The translations under genes and the position numbers were made by a program. From Delftia acidovorans (GTDB lineage: Bacteria > Pseudomonadota > Gammaproteobacteria > Burkholderiales > Burkholderiaceae_C), in the NCBI GenBank assembly GCA_031286585.1, contig JAITUC010000021.1:114728-178727 (forward strand): a stretch of 64,000 nucleotides of DNA. The letters run 5' to 3'. Of this stretch, positions 1-8,657 are shown piece after piece (position 1 is the first letter of the stretch; each line of letters opens with the position of its first letter). The notes below the pieces were generated by a model, which searched no databases, was not told the DNA's origin, and saw nothing but the letters and a program-made list of their open reading frames with translations.

Positions 1-16
1 CACCCGCCGGCTTGCC

Positions 17-1591
17 TTACTCGAAGGCGTCCTCGTCCATGCCCAGTTCCTGCAGCTTGCGGGTGATGGTGTTGCGGCCAATGCCCAGGCGCTGGGCGGC
101 CTCGACCCGGCGGCCGTGGGTGACGGCCAGGGCCGAGCGGATCAGCTGCGCCTCGAAGCGGCGGGACAGCTGGTCCCAGACTTCACCATGCCCCTGGGCA
201 TGGGTGTGCTCCAGCAGCTGGCGCGCCTGTTGTCCCAGCAGATGGACCCAGTCCAGGTCGGAGGCGGCCAGGACGGCGTCATGCGGCGGGGCCAGCGCGG
301 ATACGGGCACGGCCAGTCGGCCAAGGCTCTCTTCCGCCATTACCGGTGCCGATGCATGCGGCAGCGTGGCCGGCAAGGGCATGCCGCCGCTGCCACCGCC
401 CACGGGCGGCGCGGCTTCGCCCAGTACCTCGGGGGGCAGGTCCTTGACCGAGATGACCTGGGCAGGGGCCATCACCGTCAGCCAGTGGCAGATATTCTCC
501 AGCTGTCGCACGTTGCCGGGAAAGGCGAAGGTCTGCAGCCGCTGCATGGCATCGACCCCCATGCGCTTGGGCTCCACGCCCAGTTGCCGCGCGCTTTGCT
601 GCAGGAAGTGGCGCGCCAGCATGGGCACGTCTTCACTGCGCTCGCGCAGCGCAGGCAGGCGCAGGCGGATGACGTTGAGGCGGTGGAACAGATCCTCGCG
701 GAAGGCGCCGTTGCGCACGCGCTGCTCCAGGTCCTGGTGGGTGGCGGCGATGACGCGCACATGGGCCTTGACGGCCTGGTGGCCGCCCACGCGGTAGAAG
801 TGCCCGTCCGACAGCACGCGCAGCAGGCGCGTCTGCAGGTCGAAGGGCATGTCGCCGATTTCGTCGAGAAAGAGCGTGCCGCCCTCGGCCTGCTCGAAGC
901 GTCCGCGCCGTTGCGTCTGGGCGCCCGTGAAGGCGCCACGCTCGTGGCCGAACAGTTCGGACTCCAGCAGGTCCTTGGGAATGGCGGCGGTATTGATGGC
1001 CACGAAGGGGCCGCCCGCCACGGGCGAGTGCTTGTGCAGCGCGCGCGCCACCAGTTCCTTGCCCGAGCCCGACTCGCCCGTGATCAGCACCGTGACCTGG
1101 CTCTGGCTGAGCCGGCCGATGGCGCGGAACACGTCCTGCATGGCAGGCGCCTGGCCCAGCATCTCGGCCTGCAGCGGAGCCTGGGCCTCGGCCACGTCCT
1201 CGCGCAGGCTTTCCTCGACGGCGCGCCGGATGAGTTCCACGGCCTTGGGCAGGTCGAAGGGTTTCGGCAGGTATTCGAAGGCTCCGCGCTGGAAGGCCGA
1301 GACGGCACTGTCCAGGTCGGAGTAGGCGGTCATGATGATGACGGGCAGGCCCGGCTGCTGGGCGCGGATCTGCTCGAGCAGCTCCAGCCCCGAGCCGCCG
1401 GGCATGCGGATGTCGCTGACCAGCACCTGGGGTGGCTGGCGCGCCGGGTCGCCGGCATCGACATCGGACAGTGCCGTGAGCACATCGCGCGCCTGGATGA
1501 AGCTGCGCGTTGCCCAGCCTTCCCGGCCCAGTGCCTTTTCCAGCACGAAGCGGATGGAAGGGTCATCATCCACGATCCAGATCGGTTTCAT
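17..1591 (-). CDS. ntrC: Nitrogen regulation response regulator NtrC (sigma-54 activator)
   Basis: Phosphorylated by NtrB under nitrogen limitation, NtrC binds enhancers and remodels sigma-54 RNA polymerase with ATP. The 524-residue protein has a receiver domain (phospho-acceptor Asp near 60 in VLVSDIRMP, Lys near 110), an AAA+ domain with Walker A GESGSGKE near 172-179, the sigma-54 contact loop GAFTGA near 219-224 and Walker B LFLDEIGD near 240-247, then a Pro/Gly-rich linker and a C-terminal Fis-type helix-turn-helix. Length is slightly above the usual 470-490 because of the linker. The ATG start follows ntrB by 45 bases, so ntrB-ntrC form one transcript. It is complete, with its TAA only 16 bases from the window edge. 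A target, glnA, lies nearby with matching promoter elements. Confidence 0.97.
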   Translation of the reverse strand: MKPIWIVDDDPSIRFVLEKALGREGWATRSFIQARDVLTALSDVDAGDPARQPPQVLVSDIRMPGGSGLELLEQIRAQQPGLPVIIMTAYSDLDSAVSAFQRGAFEYLPKPFDLPKAVELIRRAVEESLREDVAEAQAPLQAEMLGQAPAMQDVFRAIGRLSQSQVTVLITGESGSGKELVARALHKHSPVAGGPFVAINTAAIPKDLLESELFGHERGAFTGAQTQRRGRFEQAEGGTLFLDEIGDMPFDLQTRLLRVLSDGHFYRVGGHQAVKAHVRVIAATHQDLEQRVRNGAFREDLFHRLNVIRLRLPALRERSEDVPMLARHFLQQSARQLGVEPKRMGVDAMQRLQTFAFPGNVRQLENICHWLTVMAPAQVISVKDLPPEVLGEAAPPVGGGSGGMPLPATLPHASAPVMAEESLGRLAVPVSALAPPHDAVLAASDLDWVHLLGQQARQLLEHTHAQGHGEVWDQLSRRFEAQLIRSALAVTHGRRVEAAQRLGIGRNTITRKLQELGMDEDAFE

Positions 1592-1636
1592 TGGTGGTGC
1601 TTCCTTCCCTTGTTGCAGTGTTGACTTCCGTGGGCC

Positions 1637-2713
1637 TCAAGGCAGGGGAATGAGGATGCGGAAATCCGTGCGGCCCGGCTGGCTTTCACATTCGATCAGC
1701 CCCTGGTGGCGCTGCACGAAGGTCTGCGCCAGCGTCAGCCCCAGTCCCGAACCGCCATCCCTTCCCGATACCAGCGGATAGAAGATCCGCTCCTTGATGG
1801 CATCGGGAACGCCTGGCCCGTTGTCGATCACATGCAATTCCAATGCCAACCGATAGCGCTGGCGACCAAAAGTTACCTGCCGGGCCACGCGCGTTCGCAA
1901 AATGATCTCGGCATCACCGGCCGCAATGCGCTCGTGCAAGGCCTGCGCGGCGTTCTGGACGATGTTGAGCACGGCCTGGATCAGCTGGGCGCTGTCGCCC
2001 CGGAACTCCGGGATGGAGATGTCGTAGTCGCGCGTGATGGTCAGCCCGGCAGGATGCTCGACCAGCACCAGCGAGCGCACGCGCTCGCACACTTCGTGGA
2101 TGTTGACGTCGCCCACCTCATGCGGATGGCGGTGCGGCGCCAGCAGCCGGTCCACCAGCGCCTGCAGCCGGTCGGCCTCGTGGATGATGACTTCGGTGTA
2201 CTCGCGCAGCTCGGGAGCGTCCAGATCCATCTGCAGCAGCTGGGCTGCGCCACGGATGCCGCCCAGCGGGTTCTTGATCTCGTGGGCCAGGTTGCGGATC
2301 AACTCCTTGTGCGCCTGGGCCTGCTCGCGCAGCCGCTCCTCGCGGTCCTGGCGGGCCTGCTGCTCCAGCGGCCAGAACTCGACCAGCACATGGCCGGGCC
2401 GCTCGGCCAGCGAGACCGTGACGTGCACGGGCAGCGCATCGCCGCCCACGCGGTGCAGGCTGGCCTCGAAACGCAGGGCCGCGAAGTCGTTGTCCTGGGC
2501 ACCGCGCAAGGCCTTGTCCAGCAAGGCAGGCTCGGTGAAGCAGGCCGCCAGTTCGCTGCCTTCGAGCATGCGGCGCGACAGGCCCAGTGCGTTCTCAAGG
2601 GCTGCGTTGGCGAAAAGCACGGCGCCCTGCTCGTCGAGCACGGTCATCAGCGTGCACAGCAGATCAAGCGCCTGATAGGAGGCCGGGGGCGCCGGCCGGT
2701 CGTCCTGGATCAT
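1637..2713 (-). CDS. glnL: Nitrogen regulation sensor histidine kinase NtrB
   Basis: Cytosolic PAS-type histidine kinase/phosphatase that sets the phosphorylation state of NtrC, normally under control of PII protein. The 358-residue protein has an N-terminal PAS-like region (about 15-115), a dimerisation/H-box with the phosphorylated His near 144 in NLAHEIKNPLGG, the N-box (NIVQNAAQAL), the G1 box (DNGPGVP) and the G2 box (GGSGLGLTLAQ). No membrane segment is seen, as expected for this family. It is immediately upstream of ntrC on the same strand. The ATG at 2713 is the natural start; the DUF4124 gene ends 30 bases upstream. Confidence 0.97.
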   Translation of the reverse strand: MIQDDRPAPPASYQALDLLCTLMTVLDEQGAVLFANAALENALGLSRRMLEGSELAACFTEPALLDKALRGAQDNDFAALRFEASLHRVGGDALPVHVTVSLAERPGHVLVEFWPLEQQARQDREERLREQAQAHKELIRNLAHEIKNPLGGIRGAAQLLQMDLDAPELREYTEVIIHEADRLQALVDRLLAPHRHPHEVGDVNIHEVCERVRSLVLVEHPAGLTITRDYDISIPEFRGDSAQLIQAVLNIVQNAAQALHERIAAGDAEIILRTRVARQVTFGRQRYRLALELHVIDNGPGVPDAIKERIFYPLVSGRDGGSGLGLTLAQTFVQRHQGLIECESQPGRTDFRILIPLP

Positions 2714-2743
2714 GGCTGGGCCCTCATGGGCCGCACGGGCCCG

Positions 2744-3256
2744 TCAGTTCTTGGGAAGTCGATCCAGCTCACGGCGGATGCCGGCGACATCGCCTTCCTG
2801 CCGCGAGATGCTGCTCTTGAGCTGCTCGACACGTTCCAGATAGCCCTGGGGATTGCGCAACTCCAATGCGGTGCGCTGGGGATTGCCATCGTTGTACTCC
2901 TGACGCAGCTGTGTCAGCTTCTCCTGGGCGCGGGCCAGCTCGCTTTCCAGAATGGTCCGCGCGTCGGAGTCGCGAGCCTTCTGGGCGCTGCTGTTGACCT
3001 TGGCCGGAGCAGGCGATCCAGCGGCCGGAGCGGCGGAAGTGCGCGGCGCCTGGCTGCCGCCACCCGAGGCGGACGCCGCCGGCTTGCTGCCGCCATGGAT
3101 CACCGTCACATGCCCGCCGTCCACCGGCTTGCAGTCCTTGGACTTGGCCTGGCTGACGTTGTTGGTGTACTCGTTGCCGCAGCGGTAGATCACGTCCTGG
3201 GACCAGGCTCCCACCGACAGCAGGGGCAGCAGCAGTGACACAAACAGTTTCTTCAT
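2744..3256 (-). CDS. DUF4124-type small exported protein
   Basis: A 170-residue protein of unknown function. It starts with a clear signal peptide (MKKLFVSLLLPLLSVGAWS), followed by a DUF4124-like motif with two Cys (YRCGNEYTNN, KDCKPVDGG), a Ser/Ala-rich linker and a C-terminal charged helical stretch (about 105-165) with coiled-coil character (SELARAQEKLTQLRQEY). DUF4124 proteins commonly sit beside nitrogen genes in this family of bacteria; their role is unknown. I chose the ATG at 3256 rather than an upstream in-frame start because the signal peptide begins there. It lies between the glnA terminator and ntrB, so it probably heads the ntrB-ntrC transcript. Confidence 0.85.
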   Translation of the reverse strand: MKKLFVSLLLPLLSVGAWSQDVIYRCGNEYTNNVSQAKSKDCKPVDGGHVTVIHGGSKPAASASGGGSQAPRTSAAPAAGSPAPAKVNSSAQKARDSDARTILESELARAQEKLTQLRQEYNDGNPQRTALELRNPQGYLERVEQLKSSISRQEGDVAGIRRELDRLPKN

Positions 3257-3398
3257 TCCATTCCCTCGGGTAGCCAGATCGGAAGGGCCCGGCTTATCCA
3301 GGCAAGTATCGCTCCATCTTCCGGGCTGGACGTCATTTCTTGAGCGGGCCAACCCCTTTTGGTTCCGCGCCCAGCATACCCAGGTCCTGGCCGAAAGC

Positions 3399-3425
3399 AA
3401 AAAAGGCGGCTTGCGCCGCCTTTTT
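3399..3425 (-). terminator. Intrinsic terminator of glnA
   Basis: Hairpin with arms GGCGGC and GCCGCC around TTGC, flanked by A and T runs, 12 bases after the glnA stop. Read on the minus strand it ends in a run of T. It separates glnA from the DUF4124-ntrB-ntrC genes. Confidence 0.9.
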
Positions 3426-3436
3426 GCCGACTCGCC

Positions 3437-4852
3437 TTACAGCGAGAAGTACATGTCGTACTCGACCGGATGCACGGCCTGACGGTAACGGGTCACTTCG
3501 CCCATCTTCAGCTCGATGTAGGCATCGAGCATGCTGTCCGAGAACACGCCGCCCTTGGTCAGGAACGAGCGGTCCGCGTCCAGCGCTTCCAGGGCCTGGT
3601 CCAGGCTGTGGCAGACCGTGGGCACCAGCTTGTCCTCTTCCGGGGGCAGGTGGTACAGATCCTTGGTCGCTGCTTCGCCGGGATGGATCTTGTTTTCCAC
3701 GCCGTCCAGACCTGCCATCAGCAGGGCCGAGAAGCCCAGGTAGGGGTTCATCAGCGGATCGGGGAAGCGAGCCTCGACGCGGCGGCCCTTGGGGTTGGCC
3801 ACGTAGGGGATGCGGATCGATGCCGAACGGTTCTTGGCCGAGTAGGCCAGCTTGACCGGCGCCTCGAAGCCGGGCACCAGGCGCTTGTAGCTGTTGGTGC
3901 CGGGGTTGGTGATGGCGTTCAGGGCACGGGCGTGCTTGATGATGCCGCCGATGTAGTACAGCGCGAAGTCGGACAGGCCGGCGTAGCCGTCACCTGCGAA
4001 CAGGTTCTTGCCATCCTTCCACACGGACTGGTGCACGTGCATGCCCGAGCCGTTGTCGCCCGGATAGGGCTTGGGCATGAAGGTGGCGGTCTTGCCGTAG
4101 GTGTTGGCCACGTTCCAGATCACGTACTTCATGACCTGTGTCCAGTCGGCGCGCTCCACCAGGGTGGAGAACTTGGTGCCGATCTCGTTCTGGCCGGCGC
4201 CCGCCACCTCGTGGTGGAACACTTCGACGGGAATGCCCAGTTGCTCGAGCAGCAGCACCATTTCGGCGCGCAGATCCTGGGTGCTGTCCACGGGGGGCAC
4301 GGGGAAGTAGCCGCCCTTGTTGCGCGGACGGTGGCCGCGGTTGCCGGATTCGAACTTGGCGCCCGAATTCCAGGGGGCTTCGTACTCTTCGATTTCGTAG
4401 AAGGTGCTGCCGGGTTCGGTGTTCCAGCGCACGCCGTCGAAGATGAAGAATTCGGGTTCGGGTCCGAAGTAGGCGGTGTCGCCCAGGCCCGATGCCTTCA
4501 GATAGGCTTCGGCGCGCTTGGCCACCGAGCGGGGATCGCGGTCATAGGCCTTGCCATCACCGGGTTCGATCACATCGCACTGCAGGAACAGCGTGGTCTC
4601 TTCGAAGAAGGGGTCGATGTTCGCGGTGGCGGGATCGGGCATCAGCTGCATGTCCGATGCTTCAATGCCCTTCCAGCCTGCCACCGACGAGCCGTCGAAG
4701 GCGTGGCCCGAGGTGAACTTGTCTTCGTCGAAGTGCGACACCGGCACCGTGACGTGCTGCTCCTTGCCACGGGTGTCCGTAAAACGAAGGTCCACGAATT
4801 TGACCTCGTTCTCCTTCACCATGTTCAACACGTCTGCAACGGTCTTTGCCAT
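3437..4852 (-). CDS. glnA: Glutamine synthetase type I
   Basis: Makes glutamine from glutamate, ammonia and ATP; a cytosolic dodecamer. The 471-residue length and motifs match GSI-beta: the beta-grasp N-terminus with GHAFDGSSV, the metal site segment [24 protein letters not shown], the ATP-site segment GSGMHVHQS, the NRSASIRIP loop and the adenylylation Tyr near 400 in [10 protein letters not shown], which implies GlnE-type control. The start is the ATG at 4852 (MAKTVADVL), preceded by a good AGGAGA ribosome site; a longer in-frame reading to 4882 is not needed. Transcription is probably from the sigma-54 promoter at 4901-4916 under NtrC control, and ends at the hairpin at 3399-3425. Confidence 0.98.
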   Translation of the reverse strand: MAKTVADVLNMVKENEVKFVDLRFTDTRGKEQHVTVPVSHFDEDKFTSGHAFDGSSVAGWKGIEASDMQLMPDPATANIDPFFEETTLFLQCDVIEPGDGKAYDRDPRSVAKRAEAYLKASGLGDTAYFGPEPEFFIFDGVRWNTEPGSTFYEIEEYEAPWNSGAKFESGNRGHRPRNKGGYFPVPPVDSTQDLRAEMVLLLEQLGIPVEVFHHEVAGAGQNEIGTKFSTLVERADWTQVMKYVIWNVANTYGKTATFMPKPYPGDNGSGMHVHQSVWKDGKNLFAGDGYAGLSDFALYYIGGIIKHARALNAITNPGTNSYKRLVPGFEAPVKLAYSAKNRSASIRIPYVANPKGRRVEARFPDPLMNPYLGFSALLMAGLDGVENKIHPGEAATKDLYHLPPEEDKLVPTVCHSLDQALEALDADRSFLTKGGVFSDSMLDAYIELKMGEVTRYRQAVHPVEYDMYFSL

Positions 4853-4900
4853 CAGATCTCTCCTGCCAATCTGGCTGATCAAAAAAGATAAATACTCTTA

Positions 4901-4916
4901 AGCAGTTTGCGTGCCA
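4901..4916 (-). promoter_or_regulatory. Sigma-54 (-24/-12) promoter of glnA
   Basis: On the minus strand the element reads TGGCACGCAAACTGCT. It matches the consensus TGGCACG-N4-TTGCA, with the invariant GG and GC exactly 12 bases apart. The predicted transcription start is near 4890, about 40 bases before the glnA ATG. The gene identity and the adjacent NtrC-like sites support the call. Confidence 0.85.
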
Positions 4917-5049
4917 GGCTGCATCCATTGAGTGCATGCCTGCAGACTGGCACCTGCTTGGCGCGCCAGCCCCGTGATTCTGCCGTCTTGGGGCGGGCTT
5001 GTGGATGACATTGAGGCCTCTGCCCGCACTCGATCAGCCGCCCGGCACC

Positions 5050-5066
5050 TTCACCAAATCGGTGCA
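5050..5066. promoter_or_regulatory. NtrC-like enhancer site A
   Basis: The 17-bp dyad TTCACCA-AAT-CGGTGCA differs from the NtrC consensus TGCACCA-N3-TGGTGCA by one base in each half. It is centred about 167 bp upstream of the predicted sigma-54 start of glnA, in the usual enhancer range. Confidence 0.75.
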
Positions 5067-5088
5067 GATTCCGGGACCGGCTCGCAAA

Positions 5089-5907
5089 TCAGATATTGCG
5101 CACCAATTCAGGGCCAAGACTTGCACCAAATGAGTGCAATCCTTCCAGCAGCGTGGGCCAGGCCCTGGTGACGGCACCAGCTTCGCCCTTGACACCGAGT
5201 TCTATGTGCCGGCCATGCTTGGAATCATCCACGCTGGGCAGGCTGAACACCTTGACGCCCGGGTGGTCGCGCTCTATGGCCACCATCAGCGGCGTCAGCG
5301 TGGCCTCCATGCCGCCGTAGACGATGACCGAATGCTCCCGCTGCACCGTGCTGTGGAAATGCCTGGCATAGCGCTGCTCCAGCACCCACTCGACCATGGG
5401 CCAGGCCATGACCGGGAAGCCGGGCACGAAGTGCACGGTGCCCGTTGCGCCCGAGCAGGAAAAGCCGGGGATCTTGTTGTAGACGTTGGGGATGATGCGC
5501 GCGCCTTCAGGGAAGTTGCCCATCTGCAGCCGGTGCAGGTTGTCGGCGCGCTGGGGCTCGTAGGGCTTGCCTTCTTCGGTGGCCACGTCGCGCATGCGCT
5601 CGCGGATCAGGGCCACGGCTTCCGGGTGCAGCGCCAGCGGCACGCCCAGTGCCTCGGCTGCGCATTGGCGCGTGTGGTCGTCGGGGGTGGCGCCTATGCC
5701 GCCAAAGCTGAAGACCACGGCCTGCGATGCGAAGGCGCGGCGCAGGGCATCGGTGATGCGCGCCCTGTCGTCGCCCACGTACTCGGCATGGGCCAGGGAC
5801 AGGCCACGCGCGCCCAGCAGTTCGATCAGCTTGGGAAGATGCTTGTCGGCACGCTTGCCCGAAAGGATTTCGTCTCCGATGATGAGTGCGCCTACTTGAA
5901 GGGTCAT
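5089..5907 (-). CDS. CinA/MoCF-type molybdopterin-binding domain protein
   Basis: A 272-residue protein with a MoCF/CinA-N domain: GALIIGDEILSGKRAD near the N-terminus and the FSFGGIGATPDDHT loop near 90, the region that binds pterin or nucleotide-like ligands in this fold. It lacks the C-terminal CinA deamidase domain. Stand-alone CinA-N proteins are related to ADP-ribose pyrophosphatases and to molybdenum cofactor enzymes; which applies here cannot be read from the sequence. The ATG at 5907 overlaps the stop of the EI24 gene by four bases (ATGA), so the two are translationally coupled. The end of the gene carries an NtrC-like site for glnA. Confidence 0.85.
   Translation of the reverse strand: MTLQVGALIIGDEILSGKRADKHLPKLIELLGARGLSLAHAEYVGDDRARITDALRRAFASQAVVFSFGGIGATPDDHTRQCAAEALGVPLALHPEAVALIRERMRDVATEEGKPYEPQRADNLHRLQMGNFPEGARIIPNVYNKIPGFSCSGATGTVHFVPGFPVMAWPMVEWVLEQRYARHFHSTVQREHSVIVYGGMEATLTPLMVAIERDHPGVKVFSLPSVDDSKHGRHIELGVKGEAGAVTRAWPTLLEGLHSFGASLGPELVRNI
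5122..5138. promoter_or_regulatory. NtrC-like enhancer site B, inside the upstream coding region
   Basis: TGCACCA-AAT-GAGTGCA: a perfect left half-site and a right half with two mismatches. It lies 72 bp from site A centre to centre, close to seven helical turns, so both would face the same side of the DNA. It overlaps the last codons of the CinA/MoCF-domain gene. A weak half-site (CGCACCA) lies between them near 5099. Confidence 0.65.
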
Positions 5908-6803
5908 GAGGTCTTTTCTTGCGGGGTGGAGGGGGGAGGGGCCGCACCGGCTCCGAGCGGCGCGTCGGGAGCGTAGGGCACGATGGGGGTGTCGGGCAGC
6001 GCGGGTTCCTCCTCGCGCATGCGCTGCAGCGCGGCCAGGCAGAAGTGGGCAAACCACAGCGAGGAGAAAGCGAAGACCAGCGCATAGATCCAGATGGCTA
6101 CCGGAATCAGTATCCAGAAGGCCGCGATGAAGACCACGCCGGAGGCCCAGACAATGGCCGGCGCCGCGCCCAGATAGCCGCAGACCACGCCCATGAGCAT
6201 CAGCGCCAGGCGGTGGCGCAGGAACAGGCTGCGGCGCTCGGGCTTGCTGGCATGGGCAGAGAGCGCGTCGAAGGCCATGACGCGGTAGGTCAGCCAGCCC
6301 CAGATCAGCGGAGGGATCACCACCACCAGGGGCGGCACGAACCACAGCGGCACCGACACCAGCAGCGCGATCAAGGCAATCAGCGAGGAGCCTGCGGACC
6401 ACATCAGGCTGCCGACCATGGTGGCGCCCTGCCTGCGCTCCAGTGCGGGAAAACGCCGCTGGGCCACCAGCTCGACCAGGGCCGGCGTCATGAACAGCGC
6501 CACCAGCAGCAGCGAGACCACGACCAGCACCGGCGTGACCGAGAGCACGACCAGCACTGGCGCCACCAGCTCGGGCAGCGATTGCACGCCCATCCAGGAC
6601 CAGATGGTGTGCAGCCAGCCCACGCCCTGCAGGACCCCTTCCGTCCAGACGACGGCATCGGCCCAGAAGAAATAGCCCAGCAGCCAGGCCGCGATGGCCA
6701 TGAACAGCAAGGGAAACAGCGACCATGCAATCACCCGCTTATGCAGGCAATACGCCGTCGCACGCCAGAAGGAATCGAGTAGCAAGCCCATGCCGGCAAG
6801 CAT
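5904..6803 (-). CDS. EI24-domain integral membrane protein
   Basis: A 299-residue inner-membrane protein with about six hydrophobic helices, for example residues 24-45 (WSLFPLLFMAIAAWLLGYFF), a pair around 75-105 and more between 140 and 250. The N-terminal pattern MGLLLDSFWRATAYCL resembles the EI24/CysZ family. CysZ is a sulfate channel, but distant EI24 members are uncharacterised, so sulfate transport is not claimed. The start could be the ATG at 6803 or the one at 6791. The C-terminal tail is Pro/Ala-rich and cytosolic-looking. It is four bases coupled to the downstream CinA-domain gene. Confidence 0.8.
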   Translation of the reverse strand: MLAGMGLLLDSFWRATAYCLHKRVIAWSLFPLLFMAIAAWLLGYFFWADAVVWTEGVLQGVGWLHTIWSWMGVQSLPELVAPVLVVLSVTPVLVVVSLLLVALFMTPALVELVAQRRFPALERRQGATMVGSLMWSAGSSLIALIALLVSVPLWFVPPLVVVIPPLIWGWLTYRVMAFDALSAHASKPERRSLFLRHRLALMLMGVVCGYLGAAPAIVWASGVVFIAAFWILIPVAIWIYALVFAFSSLWFAHFCLAALQRMREEEPALPDTPIVPYAPDAPLGAGAAPPPSTPQEKTS

Positions 6804-6818
6804 ACCCCGAGCCCAGCC

Positions 6819-7799
6819 TCAAGCGCGACCCATCAACCTTAGGAACCCACGCCATTGCTGGGCCCAAAAGCCCTGGCCGTAGTCGCGCAGCTGGCCCTGG
6901 GCATTGGGCTGGACCTGATCGCGCACGCCGGTGGGATCGAAGCGCAGCTCGAAGTTGGCGGTGCCGAACAGCATGTCCCACCAGGGCAGCAGCACGCCGA
7001 AGTTGTTGCCATGCGCCTTCTTGTTGCGCACGGGCGCCATGGGCTCATGGCCGATGCCGATGGCGTGGTGGCGGCGGTGAAAGCGCGGGCTGATCCACAG
7101 CCGCTCGCCAATGGTGCCGAACCAGACGCGCAGGTTGGCGTGCTGGAAGCTCTCGCTGAGCTGGGTGAAGGCCACGATGGCCACGAACTGGCCCGGCGCA
7201 ACGCCGATGAGCTGGGCCACGAGCACGATGATGGTGTCGCGGATCACATCGTCCAGCAGATGGTTGCGGTTGTCGCTCCACACCGTCATCTGGCGCTGCG
7301 AGTGGTGCAGCGCATGCAGCTTCCACCACCAGCCGATGCTGTGCTGGCCGCGGTGTATCCAGTAGTCCAGGAAGTCGAAGGCCAGCAGGTAGATGATCAG
7401 GCTGACCCAGGCCAGGTCGGTGACGCCGGGCCACACGCCGTCGAGGTGAAAGCTCGGCAGCCCCCAGACATGCAGGCGACCCATGAGCCCGTCCCACAGC
7501 GGGTCCAGCGTGAAGAACAGGGCCAGCCGGAACAGGCCCAGCCGGTGGACCACGGTGTAGATGATGTCCACGTGGATGGCGCGCCGGTCGGTGACGGGCT
7601 CGACGGGCCGCCAGTACTGCAGCGGCGCGATCACCGCCACCATGATGAAGATCTGCAGCAGACCCACCAGCAGCCAGCCCGTGGCGCCATAGGCATCCTC
7701 CAGCAGGCTGGCCTGTCCCAGGCCGAACAGCAGGGGCTGGACAACGCCTTCGAACAGGCGCTGCTGCGCATTACCGAACCACTGAATCCACCAGTCCAC
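6819..7799 (-). CDS. Fatty acid hydroxylase/sterol desaturase superfamily membrane protein
   Basis: A 326-residue membrane-bound non-haem di-iron oxygenase-like protein. The His clusters that bind iron are present: HRGQHS (near 149), HALHHSQ (near 163) and HRRHH (near 243), set among several hydrophobic helices (about 40-60, 80-105, 120-145). Family members hydroxylate or desaturate fatty acids, sterols or carotenoids; the substrate here is unknown. The start codon is GTG at 7799. It sits 15 bases from the EI24 gene and on the same strand, so co-transcription is likely. Confidence 0.85.
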   Translation of the reverse strand: MDWWIQWFGNAQQRLFEGVVQPLLFGLGQASLLEDAYGATGWLLVGLLQIFIMVAVIAPLQYWRPVEPVTDRRAIHVDIIYTVVHRLGLFRLALFFTLDPLWDGLMGRLHVWGLPSFHLDGVWPGVTDLAWVSLIIYLLAFDFLDYWIHRGQHSIGWWWKLHALHHSQRQMTVWSDNRNHLLDDVIRDTIIVLVAQLIGVAPGQFVAIVAFTQLSESFQHANLRVWFGTIGERLWISPRFHRRHHAIGIGHEPMAPVRNKKAHGNNFGVLLPWWDMLFGTANFELRFDPTGVRDQVQPNAQGQLRDYGQGFWAQQWRGFLRLMGRA

Positions 7800-7838
7800 A
7801 CCACGCTCCCATCGCCCGCCGCGCTGCGCGCGCGGACA

Positions 7839-8657
7839 CTATGCGAATTTTGCTACCCAATCCCGATAGTCGGGATGCTCCCGCAGCGTGCGGAAACAGA
7901 ACCCCTGCTTGAGCAGGCCCGTGACCAAAGGTTCCAGCACGGCCGGTGCCCAGGGGTCCTTGCGCGACCAGATGCCCAGATGGGCCAGCAGGATGTCGCC
8001 GCTGCGGATGTTCTTGAGTGCCTGGGCCAGCAGTTGCGCATTCGGGTAGCGGTCGCTGGGCAGCTCATCGCCCAGAAAGCCCGCGCTGGCCCAGCCCACA
8101 TGCATGTAGCCACCCTGCCGCGCGGCATCCAGCAGCGCGGGCGAGGTCTTGCCACCGGGCGCGCGGAACAGCGGCAGGGGCTTGCGCCCCGTGATCTGCT
8201 GCAGCCGCTGCGCGGATCGGCGGATCTCGTCGCAATAGCCTGCCGCATCGACCGTGAAGATCTCGTTGGCGCGCGGCCCTGCCGAGGGGCGCACGCGAAA
8301 ACCCGTGACCGGCCCGTTCTTCGCGGCGCGCAGATCACCGCGCCAGTACATGTGGTCGTAGGTGTGCGAGGCGAATTCATGGCCTTCGCCAGCGCGTGCG
8401 CGCCACCAGGGCGCCCAGGTTTCGCCCAGGCTGCCATCGCCTTGCTGGGTGGGCTCGTTGGCCGCGAAAAACGTCACTGGCACCGCATGGCGCTTGAGCA
8501 CATCGGCCACCAGGTCGGCAATGCCCATGTGGCCCGTGTCGAAGGTCAGATAGACGGTCTTGGCACAGCCTGTGCCCTGCCCTGCCGCCAAGGCAGGGCG
8601 CAGCAGGCCGAAAGCCGCCGCACCAGCCAGCGATTGCGCAAAGAGACGGCGGTCCAT
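7839..8657 (-). CDS. Polysaccharide deacetylase (NodB-type) family protein
   Basis: A 272-residue carbohydrate esterase 4-like protein with an N-terminal signal (AQSLAGAAAFGLLRPALAA), so it acts in the periplasm or outside the cell. Motif 1 reads TFDTG near 38-42 rather than the usual TFDDG, so the second Asp that normally helps bind metal is a Thr. Motif 2 (HTYDH) and motif 3 (RAPGG) are present. Substrate is unknown: N-acetylated sugar polymers or peptidoglycan are typical of the family. Its ATG overlaps the stop of the upstream beta-propeller gene (TGATG), indicating translational coupling and a shared role. Confidence 0.85.
   Translation of the reverse strand: MDRRLFAQSLAGAAAFGLLRPALAAGQGTGCAKTVYLTFDTGHMGIADLVADVLKRHAVPVTFFAANEPTQQGDGSLGETWAPWWRARAGEGHEFASHTYDHMYWRGDLRAAKNGPVTGFRVRPSAGPRANEIFTVDAAGYCDEIRRSAQRLQQITGRKPLPLFRAPGGKTSPALLDAARQGGYMHVGWASAGFLGDELPSDRYPNAQLLAQALKNIRSGDILLAHLGIWSRKDPWAPAVLEPLVTGLLKQGFCFRTLREHPDYRDWVAKFA

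Noticed and set aside
3359..4891. Long plus-strand frame opposite glnA
   Set aside because: Shadow of the glnA codons; composition is His/Val/Gly/Ala-rich without any motif.
5919..6782. His/Gln-rich plus-strand frame opposite the EI24 gene
   Set aside because: Its His/Gln/Asp repeats are the reverse reading of hydrophobic codons of a membrane protein, not a metal-binding protein.
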